Source of the DNA: UKL13-2 sp947085425
GTDB taxonomy: Bacteria; Pseudomonadota; Gammaproteobacteria; Burkholderiales; Usitatibacteraceae
Reading direction: 5' to 3'
NCBI GenBank assembly: GCA_947085425.1
Contig: CAMTWK010000017.1
Span: 1 to 63,544 of the forward strand
DNA: 63,544 bases
Below are positions 37,907-45,579 of this stretch, one piece after another. Position numbers and translations under genes: made by a program. The notes below the pieces were generated by a model, which was not told where the DNA came from, made no database searches, and was given only the letters and a program-made list of their open reading frames with translations. Position 1 is the stretch's first letter. Each line of letters begins with the position of its first letter.

Positions 37907-38233
37907 CTACAGCTTATTTTTTTTGGTCGCCGTTTTTTTCTTCGCCGACGGGCGACGTCGGCCGTGCTTTGTTGCGCCAGAAGTCAATCCTGGCAGCCCA
38001 AATAATTTGGCAACTTCTGCGTTACCGGTCGGGCTGAAGGCTTCGTCAATTTGCTCCTCAGTCATATTCAAATGTGACCATCCGCCTAGTTTGCGATTGG
38101 CCACGTCTGTAGAAACCGGTACCAACCGTACCGAGGGCACGCCTTTATTGGCAATTATGACTTCTTCTCCTGCCAGGGCGGCTTTGACTAATTTCGAAAG
38201 CTGACTTTTGGCATCAAACATATTGACTTGCAT
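37907..38233 (-). CDS. Phd/YefM-type antitoxin with an unusual basic C-terminal tail
   Basis: The first 60 residues match a Phd/YefM antitoxin: MFDAKSQLSKLVKAALAGEEVIIANKG. The protein is 108 residues, longer than the usual 75-90. Its last 22 residues are very basic, ending ATKHGRRRPSAKKKTATKKN. Such a tail, like those of histone-H1-like proteins, is not usual for antitoxins and may add nonspecific DNA binding. A perfect 8+8 inverted repeat (38270-38288) 37 bases upstream is the probable operator. Confidence 0.82.
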   Translation of the reverse strand: MQVNMFDAKSQLSKLVKAALAGEEVIIANKGVPSVRLVPVSTDVANRKLGGWSHLNMTEEQIDEAFSPTGNAEVAKLFGLPGLTSGATKHGRRRPSAKKKTATKKNKL

Positions 38234-38269
38234 GATGGTTTCTCCATGGATGAGGGTAGGTTACCATAG

Positions 38270-38288
38270 GTTAGCTAAGTTAGCTAAC
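38270..38288 (-). promoter_or_regulatory. Operator palindrome of the second toxin-antitoxin pair
   Basis: GTTAGCTA (38270-38277) and TAGCTAAC (38281-38288) form a perfect inverted repeat with a 3-base spacer, 37 bases upstream of the antitoxin start, where a Phd-type repressor would bind. The sequence is unrelated to the operator of the first pair. Confidence 0.65.
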
Positions 38289-38316
38289 TGAGTCTGTTGC
38301 TCCTCCTGGTTTCGCT

Positions 38317-38772
38317 TCATTTTCCGGGTGGTGAATAGCACAACTCACTCCACGGCTCAACATAGCCAGGCCACTGATCTGCCAATCGGGACGACGACAA
38401 GGACTTCATCGCCTGCTCAATTCGCCGGTTGCCGTCGTCGATGAAGGTGGCACCGGCTTCGTGAATCCACACGCCATGCGGGGCATTGACCTCGACTGCA
38501 ATAAACCAAAACGGTTTGCGGATTCCGCTCATGGCTTCGATGCCGTTGATGTAATGCGCTGCCTGAAGGTCGTAGTCATTTTGCCGTGCCTGTTTGGTGA
38601 ACCCGCCAGGCCGAGCGTCGGTGGTGGTCTTCAGGTCAATAATCACGTTCTCATGATGGGCATCGGCGCGGATGCGGCAGCGTATGTCCGTTGCCGCATC
38701 CGTCCAAAAAATGGATTGCTCACTGCAAGACGACTGAATCATGCCATTTAGGTCAACCGTACGGCTATGCAA
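38317..38772 (-). pseudogene. Fragment of a RecE-like phage exonuclease (PD-(D/E)XK)
   Basis: A 151-residue remnant containing the nuclease core: IRCRIRADAHHENVIIDLKTT (D and K of the D...(D/E)xK motif in VIIDLKTT) followed by ARQNDYDLQAAHYING, typical of phage exodeoxyribonuclease VIII/RecE C-terminal domains. The N-terminal part that normally precedes the core is missing, and the reading begins with 12 residues that look unrelated. It is likely a prophage relic left inside this toxin-antitoxin-rich segment. Confidence 0.6.
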
Positions 38773-38777
38773 TCAAC

Positions 38778-38797
38778 TTGGAATTGGCATTCCAATT
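38778..38797. promoter_or_regulatory. Nested palindromes upstream of an unknown two-gene unit
   Basis: TTGGAAT (38778-38784) and ATTCCAA (38789-38795) form one perfect inverted repeat. AATTGG (38782-38787) and CCAATT (38792-38797) form a second, overlapping one. They end 10 bases before ATG 38807, where an operator or leader hairpin would control the downstream pair. Confidence 0.45.
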
Positions 38798-38806
38798 AAC
38801 CATCAG

Positions 38807-39028
38807 ATGGACGATTTGAGCTTTGCGGAGCGCGAATTTAGGTACGTTTTTACGATGCTGCAAGTCGGGCATAGTGCCCCAGATAAAATTTTTGCGTACA
38901 TTGGCCGCCCGGGTTGGGCATCGAAAATTCGTTGGGCAAAATACCCGATGCGCGATTCTGCTGTATGGGGGCATCGCGCGCTTTTGGATCGACTCAATCG
39001 TTTTGAAGAAAAATCGGGAGCCCAATAA
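38807..39028 (+). CDS. Unknown small protein, first gene of a two-gene unit
   Basis: A 73-residue soluble protein starting MDDLSFAEREFRYVF, rich in Arg and aromatic residues, with no motif I recognise. ATG 38807 is preferred over an upstream frame start at 38741 that would overlap the RecE-like fragment. Its TAA shares one base with the ATG of the next gene (TAATG), so the two are translationally coupled and probably act together. Nested palindromes lie just upstream. It could be the regulator or small partner of the larger protein, but nothing in the sequence proves this. Confidence 0.55.
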   Translation: MDDLSFAEREFRYVFTMLQVGHSAPDKIFAYIGRPGWASKIRWAKYPMRDSAVWGHRALLDRLNRFEEKSGAQ

Positions 39029-39987
39029 TGAAGCTCCCAATCGACAAATCAATTGTAATTTCGCCAGTTGAAATTGAGGATGTAGGAAAGCGAATTGTCA
39101 CAAAGCAAATGATGCACAATGCGACCGGCAGTAAATTTATTGGCGCCACGCCAACGGCGGTCTTGATGCGGTGCCAAAACGAATTGGCGCGTGGCCATCG
39201 TAGTGATCCTCAATTTTGCGTATTTATTCGGGAGCTCCTTGAACGCGAATGTCATGGACCTCATCGGTTGACGGAAAAGGTTATCGACAAGTATGTGAAA
39301 CTGGGTGCCTGTGCGTTCCAATTTATGTACGACCTTGGTTACGAACCGCCACCCATTGGAAAATTGTCGCGCGAGATGTGCTTTGAAGTTTTTCGGGGTT
39401 GCATTGTTCGTGGCGTTGACCATCGTTTTTCAGGCGACCTGCGTGGCGCTCTCGGTTGCATTGATCGGGCGCTCGGCGGACAAAACTTAACTCGTGATCT
39501 TGAAGTGGATTTGCAGGCAGCCTTCGGTTTTTCGCCTTGCAATAAATCGCCGGTCCAGCTTCATAAAAAAGTATGGTGGCTCGGTGATCCACTTTCCATT
39601 CCCAAACATTTAAAGCTCGTGCCACAGGGTCGCTCGCTCGCCGCGACTCTGCTGCTGTCAAATGCTTTTAGTTTGTCGCTCCGTGCGGCCGCGGGCGCCG
39701 TCATTCGTGACGGTGCGATAGAAATCAACGGTCAAAATAGTCGTGGCGAGTTTGTCACGAAAGTCTTGCCAATTGAAAAGCCGTTTCAGCAATGGGCCGT
39801 CGGCATTCTGGCGGGCTGGGCACGCCAAGGTGCAGGCGAGTGGACAATGTTTCCCACGCCAGCCTTAGCGAGCAAATATGTGTTGAACTTGGAAAATAAA
39901 ATGGAGGTCGCGGGAATTCTACCTGCAGATACGGACTACGTCTGTGTTGCCATGCAGAGCGAGGTGCTGCAGAAATTATTTAAGTGA
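39028..39987 (+). CDS. Unknown protein, second gene of a two-gene unit
   Basis: A 319-residue soluble protein with no signal peptide. It has several Cys residues (for example MRCQNE, ERECHG, LGACAF, EMCFEV, RGCIVRG) and an otherwise globular alpha/beta pattern. I do not recognise any domain. Its start overlaps the stop of the 73-residue gene by 1 base. It ends about 90 bases before a terminator-like hairpin. The setting between phage-nuclease debris, toxin-antitoxin pairs and repeats suggests accessory DNA, so defence, phage or mobile functions are possible, without direct evidence. Confidence 0.6.
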   Translation: MKLPIDKSIVISPVEIEDVGKRIVTKQMMHNATGSKFIGATPTAVLMRCQNELARGHRSDPQFCVFIRELLERECHGPHRLTEKVIDKYVKLGACAFQFMYDLGYEPPPIGKLSREMCFEVFRGCIVRGVDHRFSGDLRGALGCIDRALGGQNLTRDLEVDLQAAFGFSPCNKSPVQLHKKVWWLGDPLSIPKHLKLVPQGRSLAATLLLSNAFSLSLRAAAGAVIRDGAIEINGQNSRGEFVTKVLPIEKPFQQWAVGILAGWARQGAGEWTMFPTPALASKYVLNLENKMEVAGILPADTDYVCVAMQSEVLQKLFK

Positions 39988-40073
39988 AAACTTGTTTCTG
40001 TTGTGAATGTTCGGGCGCAGGAACTGCTGGCAGGTCAGTCGCATCGGTGCATATTGAAGGGAGTCCGCTGGGC

Positions 40074-40101
40074 AAAAAAAAGCCGCGGTCAGGCGGCTTT
40101 T
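40074..40101. terminator. Bidirectional terminator between the unknown pair and the WecA-like gene
   Basis: GCCGC (40082-40086) and GCGGC (40093-40097) form a short GC stem with a 6-base loop; A-runs before and T-runs after extend the stem by 4 pairs. On the minus strand the stem is followed by eight T, so it suits the WecA-like gene's neighbourhood; on the plus strand it follows the unknown pair. Confidence 0.7.
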
Positions 40102-40128
40102 AGTGTTGCGACGGAGTTTTTTCGGTGC

Positions 40129-41202
40129 CTACATCGTCGTTACGCCCAATACGCTATGTTGCGGCATGCTGCGAAAGGCTTTTTGCATATGCACGTGATA
40201 AGCCACAAATAACACGACAAACCCGCCAAACATGAGCGGTTCCGGCAGACCCATTTGCCAGCCGATCACAGCGATCAATGCACAACCAACATTAATGAGG
40301 CCACTGACAAAACTGGCCTGGCCAACGCTGAACCCGCGATTCAACAAGTAGTGATGAAAATGCTGACGGTCGGCGACAAACATGCTGCGACCGGCGAGCT
40401 TGCGACGAATCATGAGTGACACACAGTCACTCAACGGAATAACAATCACCCATAGCGCACAGATCGCCGGGAAAGTGCGCGTGCCGTCGCTCGGTGCGCC
40501 ATTGCCGGTGGTCAGATCAATGGCGAACCAGCCGATGAGAAAGCCGAGCAACATGCTGCCCGTGTCACCCAAAAAAGTGCGCGCGCGTTTGTTCCATGGC
40601 CAGCGCGCATTCAGCAACAAATACCCGCCGGTGGCTGCGGTCAACACCACCAGCAATTTGTATTGATCCCACAGCCCACTTTCACGCGCGACATAGGCGT
40701 AAGTAATGAAGGTGATCACACCGATGCCACCGGCATGGCCATCAATGCCATCGGCCATATTGAGCGCGTTGATGACGCCGATAACGGCAAAGGCTGTCAT
40801 GGGCACCACAAAAACGGACAACCCAATCGGGCCGAACCCGAGTAAATCACCTACTTGGTGAATCTGTACTTCGGCTATATATACCATCAGCAAACACGCC
40901 GCCGACTGGGCGAGAAATTTTGGCAGGGGTGGGATTTCACGAACGTCATCCGCGAGCCCAATCACCAAAATGACGACCAGTGCGGCCGTCAGGCCAAGCG
41001 AGTAGTGCGGTTGCAAAAACGTGATCGCGGCCAACAACACCAAGGCAATGCCCAGCCCGCCGATGATGGGAGTGGTGTGGCCGTGTTCCTTACGACCACC
41101 GGGGTGATCAAGTAACCGCAGCCATGGCGCGAGGCGGATTAACACCAGCATGAGTAAACCGGCGGCCGCCAAGGATGTAGCGAAGATATTGAGAGTGATC
41201 AT
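40129..41202 (-). CDS. MraY/WecA family glycosyl-1-phosphate transferase
   Basis: A 357-residue polytopic membrane enzyme (about 10-11 helices) that transfers a sugar-1-phosphate, commonly GlcNAc-1-P, from a UDP-sugar to undecaprenyl phosphate. The motifs GLADDVREIP (cytoplasmic Asp pair), NALNMADGIDGHAGG and RTFLGDTGSMLLG, and the late HFHHYLLNRG, are those of the WecA branch rather than MraY. It would start synthesis of a lipid-linked polysaccharide unit. It lies on the same strand as the polysaccharide cluster but is separated from it by a toxin-antitoxin pair and a HipA-like gene. Confidence 0.88.
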   Translation of the reverse strand: MITLNIFATSLAAAGLLMLVLIRLAPWLRLLDHPGGRKEHGHTTPIIGGLGIALVLLAAITFLQPHYSLGLTAALVVILVIGLADDVREIPPLPKFLAQSAACLLMVYIAEVQIHQVGDLLGFGPIGLSVFVVPMTAFAVIGVINALNMADGIDGHAGGIGVITFITYAYVARESGLWDQYKLLVVLTAATGGYLLLNARWPWNKRARTFLGDTGSMLLGFLIGWFAIDLTTGNGAPSDGTRTFPAICALWVIVIPLSDCVSLMIRRKLAGRSMFVADRQHFHHYLLNRGFSVGQASFVSGLINVGCALIAVIGWQMGLPEPLMFGGFVVLFVAYHVHMQKAFRSMPQHSVLGVTTM

Positions 41203-41254
41203 ATAAGTCTGAAAACGCCTATCGCACTAGCAAAACATTCTTGAAAAATCCCCC

Positions 41255-41382
41255 CGTCGTCCCCGCAGAGAGCCTGCCCCAGCTTTGAGCCTGCCCAGCT
41301 TGTTTGAATGTGGGGCAGGAATCCAGTCCTTTGTATCTCTTTCGTGTAACGACGTTCTGGACCTGCCGCCGCAGGGATGACG
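41255..41382. repeat. Dispersed inverted-repeat element of the GGAATCCAGTC type
   Basis: The ends, CGTCGTCCCCGC (41255-41266) and GCAGGGATGACG (41371-41382), are inverted with 10 of 12 matching. Inside is a perfect 9-bp hairpin, CCTGCCCCA (41273-41281) with TGGGGCAGG (41311-41319), followed by GAATCCAGTCC. The same GGATTCC / GAATGACG core appears at 63298-63326. It fills most of the 350-bp gap between the WecA-like gene and the third PIN toxin gene; I see nothing else in that gap. Confidence 0.7.
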
Positions 41383-41552
41383 ATCTTTCTTGGGTTTCCT
41401 AAATTACCAAACTCGCCATCTGCTGCGGCGTTTGAAGAGAAAAAGCTTGAAAGTGCTTGTCGATGAACGACTTTCGAATAAAAACGCAAAGTCCGTTCGT
41501 TCGGATGAACTCGCGCAGCAACTGGCGTACGGGTAATTCGTATACATTGGCT

Positions 41553-41963
41553 TTACGCCAATACTTCTACCGCCAAACCATTTACCCGTTTGAACGCCGC
41601 ATCGCCGGTGAAAAATAAATGATTCTTGCCAAGCTGCAGGCTGCTCGCCGCCTGCAGCGCATCGGGTGTCCGTAGGTCATGCTTGACGCGTATCACCGCC
41701 GCCAGTTCGACGACGTCCCGCGAAAGCTCGACCCATCGCACATCCGGGCGAGAAAAAAATGCATCAAACGCCGACAGTGTCGCATTGTCGTTTGATTTCA
41801 TCGGGCTAACTCGACATTCCAACCACGACAGGCGACTTAATGCCGTTGCAAGATTCGGATATATTTTTGTCGTTGCTGCCAACTCCTTGCGCACTTTGCT
41901 GGCGAACGGCCCCTTGCCTTCAATCGGATAAATCAGGGCGCTGGCATCGAAGAACGCGATCAC
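41553..41963 (-). CDS. PIN domain toxin, probable VapC-type
   Basis: A 136-residue PIN domain protein starting MIAFFDASALIYPIEG, with E in SWLECRVSPM and the acidic TPDALQAAS and FFTGDAAFKRV segments at the usual distances. The start overlaps the antitoxin stop by 4 bases (ATGA). It belongs to a PIN group different from those at 16 and 37.5 kb, judging by its N-terminus and lack of the DTH motif. Confidence 0.87.
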   Translation of the reverse strand: MIAFFDASALIYPIEGKGPFASKVRKELAATTKIYPNLATALSRLSWLECRVSPMKSNDNATLSAFDAFFSRPDVRWVELSRDVVELAAVIRVKHDLRTPDALQAASSLQLGKNHLFFTGDAAFKRVNGLAVEVLA

Positions 41964-42238
41964 CAGTCGCGTCCGGCTCTAAGGTCTGCGTCGATCTGTG
42001 CCTTGCTGCGCTTACCGGTGGGTGGTTTCGAGAGTAGCCATTGCAGCGCAGTCATTCCGCCTTCCGGACTGGCTGGCGCGCCATGTGTAGGACGTTGATA
42101 CTCTTTCTCTGTGAGCACGACAGCCGCAGGCTTGTTTCGTTTGACGATATGCAGCGGACCGTGGCGCAGCCCATCTTCGATCACGGCCATGCCACGGCGT
42201 TTGAGCTCGGTGGCTGAGAGCGTATTCACTTTATTCAT
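41960..42238 (-). CDS. Phd/YefM-type antitoxin
   Basis: A 92-residue protein: TLSATELKRRGMAVIEDGLRHGPLHIVKRNKPAAVVLTEKEYQ is the Phd/YefM DNA-binding half, and the C-terminal KRSKAQIDADLRAGRDW is the toxin-binding part. It overlaps the PIN toxin gene by 4 bases. Unlike the other two pairs, I see no clean palindrome before its start. Confidence 0.85.
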   Translation of the reverse strand: MNKVNTLSATELKRRGMAVIEDGLRHGPLHIVKRNKPAAVVLTEKEYQRPTHGAPASPEGGMTALQWLLSKPPTGKRSKAQIDADLRAGRDW

Positions 42239-42676
42239 GGGTTTTCCAAAACGACTAATATGACGCGAATGATACCGATTTCGATACTAAATCGTAAACC
42301 TTTGGTTGCGCCGTAGGGCTTGGAAGGAATGAAGTCCAGAGTTCTATTGCAAGCTGGTGGTCCCGGATTACGTTGAGTTTCATCCGGAAAATGGCGCTAC
42401 CGCACTACATCCTTGTCAGACCGAACGGCCATCAGCGGATATCTCATCCGGTGATTTGGGGCGTTCGTTGATTTATCCGTGCCGGCCATTGGCCAAATGG
42501 CTACAGACATCGGTTCCGAATAGTTACCGCTTGAAAATCGTCCCATCAAATTGTTGATGACAAATCGCGACCGTCATGCATGAAGTCAGGCGAAAGCCGG
42601 CCTAGAAAGGCGATGCCGTCGCAGTGGGTGGTCAAGCTGGGCCGGAATGACCGGTCACGTTCACCGGAATACGCCG
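42239..42676. other. Intergenic stretch without recognisable features
   Basis: 438 bp between the antitoxin start and the HipA-like gene's stop. Near 42258-42300 there are repeated CGATA/GATAC motifs that could belong to the antitoxin promoter. No coding frame is convincing. Confidence 0.4.
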
Positions 42677-44020
42677 CTACGGCGCTGGCGCGGTTGCCTC
42701 CACAAAGCGCGCCAGCCATTTGTCTGAATCGGCTGTCAGCCGTTTGCGAAATTTTGTGGAGATTCGGCTGTCACTTCGTGCTGCCTGCCAGAAACTTACC
42801 GCAAGTTTGGAGGCGCGGTCCCATACGTCCAGCGTTTCAGCCGACGCGTTTACGCTGGACAAGTCGAACGGCCTGTCGGGTACACCCAGTGAACTCGGCG
42901 CATAGAACATCGGCAACATATCGTAGGCGGGCGCAAGAGTCCATGCGCCGACCTGTCGCAACAGGGACGCATTTCCATAGTGCCGATCACTATTGGCGAT
43001 CAAGCTGCCAAAGGCTTCAAGCAGAAGCAATCGCTCGATGCACGATGGGGCCATGAGCGCGCGTTCACGAAGGCGCAATGCCGTTTTGTCCCACCGATCC
43101 CGCTGGCCAATAAACTCGTCGTCGAACGCTGCCAATGACACCATGCCGATGCGTCCTGCTGGTGTGCGGTCAAATCGTTCGACCTCAAGGTAGACGCGGT
43201 CTGAGATATGCAGTGATGATGATGCGGCTGACTCACCAGCGCGATGGAGTGTTTCCAGCGCCAGGTGCTCGCAAACGAGCAGGTCGCGCCAACGCTGGGA
43301 GACATCCGATTTACCAGAAGGTGAGAACTTGACAATCAAGTCAGTGCCATCGGCTCGCCTTGTGCAAAACTTTGGTTGCTCACCGCCTGCGGACGATCCG
43401 GGCGCATCCCCATCGAGGGCGCGGCTTGCAAGCGCCGGATAGTCCTCTCGTTTGCTGGTGATTGCCGGTCGCGGCCGGCCTTGAAAGCGAGCGAAGGCAT
43501 CGCTGCCGACAATCAAATTTCCGGGCAGATCATCACCGACCAGCGCGATCGCGCGTAACGTATCTACATCGCTCCATGTGGCGGGATTGTCGTGAAGATT
43601 GAGCGATGGATGTGATTTTGCGAATGTGCGACCCAAGAACCCTTGCGGCTTCATGTCAGACAGAAACCACGGCAGACTATCGTAGAGGATCGGGGCGCCC
43701 GATGTGAACTCGACGCAGAACCGTGAGCTCACCAACGCAATGATGTTGGCAAATCGATGCGCGCGACCGTCCTCGTCCACACGATTGATTGGCACGGACA
43801 AGCCCAAATCGCTCACCCGCTGCGGCAGCAGATAGAGCTGATTTTTGCCTGCGCCCGCACGCAACACGTGCCCATTCATGATCAGCGGTTTGAGCAGGCG
43901 GGAGATGGTTGGCTGGCTCACGCCGAGGTCGCGCTGGAGCGCAAGGCTACTGGCCGCGCCGCGCCTCGACCGCAGAATGTCCTCAATAGTGACCGGATTT
44001 TGCATTGGCGTGAATACCAT
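42677..44020 (-). CDS. HipA-family kinase with fused N-terminal helix-turn-helix (YjjJ-like)
   Basis: A 447-residue protein. Residues 10-60 form a winged helix-turn-helix (DLGVSQPTISRLLKPLIMNGHV). The rest is a HipA-type kinase: SAGGEQPKF at 210-218, the lysine K231 in LIVKF, the catalytic NSDRHYGN at 343-350 and the metal-binding D367 in YDMLP. HipA kinases phosphorylate targets such as glutamyl-tRNA synthetase and usually need a separate HipB repressor. Here the DNA-binding domain is in the same chain, as in E. coli YjjJ, and no hipB gene lies beside it. Before the start, ATTCTAA occurs at 44036 and 44050, exactly 14 bases apart, in an AT-rich promoter region that may be its own operator. 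Confidence 0.85.
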   Translation of the reverse strand: MVFTPMQNPVTIEDILRSRRGAASSLALQRDLGVSQPTISRLLKPLIMNGHVLRAGAGKNQLYLLPQRVSDLGLSVPINRVDEDGRAHRFANIIALVSSRFCVEFTSGAPILYDSLPWFLSDMKPQGFLGRTFAKSHPSLNLHDNPATWSDVDTLRAIALVGDDLPGNLIVGSDAFARFQGRPRPAITSKREDYPALASRALDGDAPGSSAGGEQPKFCTRRADGTDLIVKFSPSGKSDVSQRWRDLLVCEHLALETLHRAGESAASSSLHISDRVYLEVERFDRTPAGRIGMVSLAAFDDEFIGQRDRWDKTALRLRERALMAPSCIERLLLLEAFGSLIANSDRHYGNASLLRQVGAWTLAPAYDMLPMFYAPSSLGVPDRPFDLSSVNASAETLDVWDRASKLAVSFWQAARSDSRISTKFRKRLTADSDKWLARFVEATAPAP

Positions 44021-44192
44021 TACGAATAGAACGGCATTCTAACATTTATATTCTAAGTTATGCCTAATATGAATTGCATAATGAATAGAACAAATAGCCA
44101 AAAACGTAATATCGTCATCAAATTTGCTGCCAACAAAATTCTAGGTGTTTGTGTCGTTGACCCAGCCAGCCGAGTGCCAAAACAGTCCCCGC

Positions 44193-45479
44193 CTACAGCC
44201 GCCAGACGGTGATGCCGCGTTTTGCTAAGGCTTCACGATCAAGTACCGATTTCACATCGATCACCACACCATTCGGTTTGACCTTCGACAGCAACTCATC
44301 GAGTGAAAGCTGGCGATAGTGCTGGTGTGACACCGCGAGCACCAGTGCATCGGCTGGCGGCAAGACGTGCCATGCGGTTAATGATTCGCCGTAGTGTGAC
44401 TGTGCATCTTCGGGTGCTGCATATGGATCATGAATCAACACGCGCTGACCATATTCACGCAGGCTGGTAACAATATCGATGACCTTGGTATTACGTAGGT
44501 CTGGGCAGTTTTCTTTAAAGGTCATACCCAGAATATTGATGGTGCCACTTTCTAACCTACCGTAGGCCTTGGCCATGGTCTTGATGGTTTCCGAAGCAAC
44601 ATAGCCTCCCATGCTGTCATTGATACGCCGACCCGCCAAAATCACCTGTGGGTGGTGACCAAATTTTTCTGCCTGGTAGGTCAGGTAATAGGGGTCCACG
44701 CCGATGCAATGCCCGCCGACCAAACCTGGTGTGAATTTTAAAAAATTCCATTTGGTGCCAGCCGCGTCGAGTACTTCTTTGGTATCGAGCCCCATGCGGT
44801 GAAAAATCACCGCCAACTCATTCATCAATGCGATATTCAAATCACGTTGCGTGTTTTCAATGACTTTGGCCGCCTCGGCCACCTGTATGCTGGACGCCTT
44901 ATACACACCGGCCGTCACCACCGCGCCATAGATGGCTGCAACAGTATCAAGTGTGGCGGGTGTGTCGCCCGCAACCACTTTGGTAATTTTTGTGAGAGTG
45001 TGTTGTTTGTCGCCCGGATTAATGCGCTCGGGTGAATAACCGACAAAAAAACCGGTCTTCCACTTTTTGCCCGAACCGCGTTCGAGCTCTGGTATGCAAA
45101 TTTCTTCGGTTGCGCCTGGATAGACGGTCGATTCATAAACCACAATCGCACCTTCTTTCAGGTGGGGCGCGATTGCACGGCTGGCCGCGAGCAGCGGACC
45201 AAAATCCGGCAAGCGGGCATCGGTAACGGGTGTCGGCACGGCAACAATAATCACATCCGCGCGAGCGAGATCGTGAACATGGTGTGTGTATTGCAATTGG
45301 CTGGCCGCCTTAAAGTCATCACCATCAACCTCGCCGGTTGGATCAATGCCCTTGCGATAACTGGCTACTTTACTTTCGGAAATATCAAAGCCAATGGTGG
45401 GCAGGACCTTTCCAAACTCAATGGCCAATGGTAATCCGACGTAGCCCAATCCAACAATTCCGATGGTCCTATGTTTCAA
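44193..45479 (-). CDS. UDP-sugar C6 dehydrogenase, TviB/WbpA-like
   Basis: A 428-residue NAD-dependent enzyme that oxidises C6 of a UDP-sugar to a uronate; TviB-type members act on UDP-GlcNAc to give UDP-GlcNAcA. The Rossmann motif IGIVGLGYVGLPLA, the catalytic Cys in GGHCIGVDPYYLTYQAE and the central helical domain with AAKVIENTQRDLNIA place it in the TviB/WbpA group rather than the UDP-glucose dehydrogenase group. The start is TTG 45479, just after GGGGG; the frame runs further upstream without a conserved sequence. It is the last gene of the cluster before the HipA-like gene. Confidence 0.9.
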   Translation of the reverse strand: MKHRTIGIVGLGYVGLPLAIEFGKVLPTIGFDISESKVASYRKGIDPTGEVDGDDFKAASQLQYTHHVHDLARADVIIVAVPTPVTDARLPDFGPLLAASRAIAPHLKEGAIVVYESTVYPGATEEICIPELERGSGKKWKTGFFVGYSPERINPGDKQHTLTKITKVVAGDTPATLDTVAAIYGAVVTAGVYKASSIQVAEAAKVIENTQRDLNIALMNELAVIFHRMGLDTKEVLDAAGTKWNFLKFTPGLVGGHCIGVDPYYLTYQAEKFGHHPQVILAGRRINDSMGGYVASETIKTMAKAYGRLESGTINILGMTFKENCPDLRNTKVIDIVTSLREYGQRVLIHDPYAAPEDAQSHYGESLTAWHVLPPADALVLAVSHQHYRQLSLDELLSKVKPNGVVIDVKSVLDREALAKRGITVWRL

Positions 45480-45579
45480 AACGCCCCCAAAACAAAAATA
45501 ATGAAACTCGCCGTCTGACGCAGCGATTGGCATAAAAATGCCTGAAAGTGCTTATGGATAAACGAGGTGCAAAATGCTT

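Noticed and set aside
42580..43056. 158-residue plus-strand ORF
   Set aside because: It is antisense to the HipA-like gene and has no coding character of its own.
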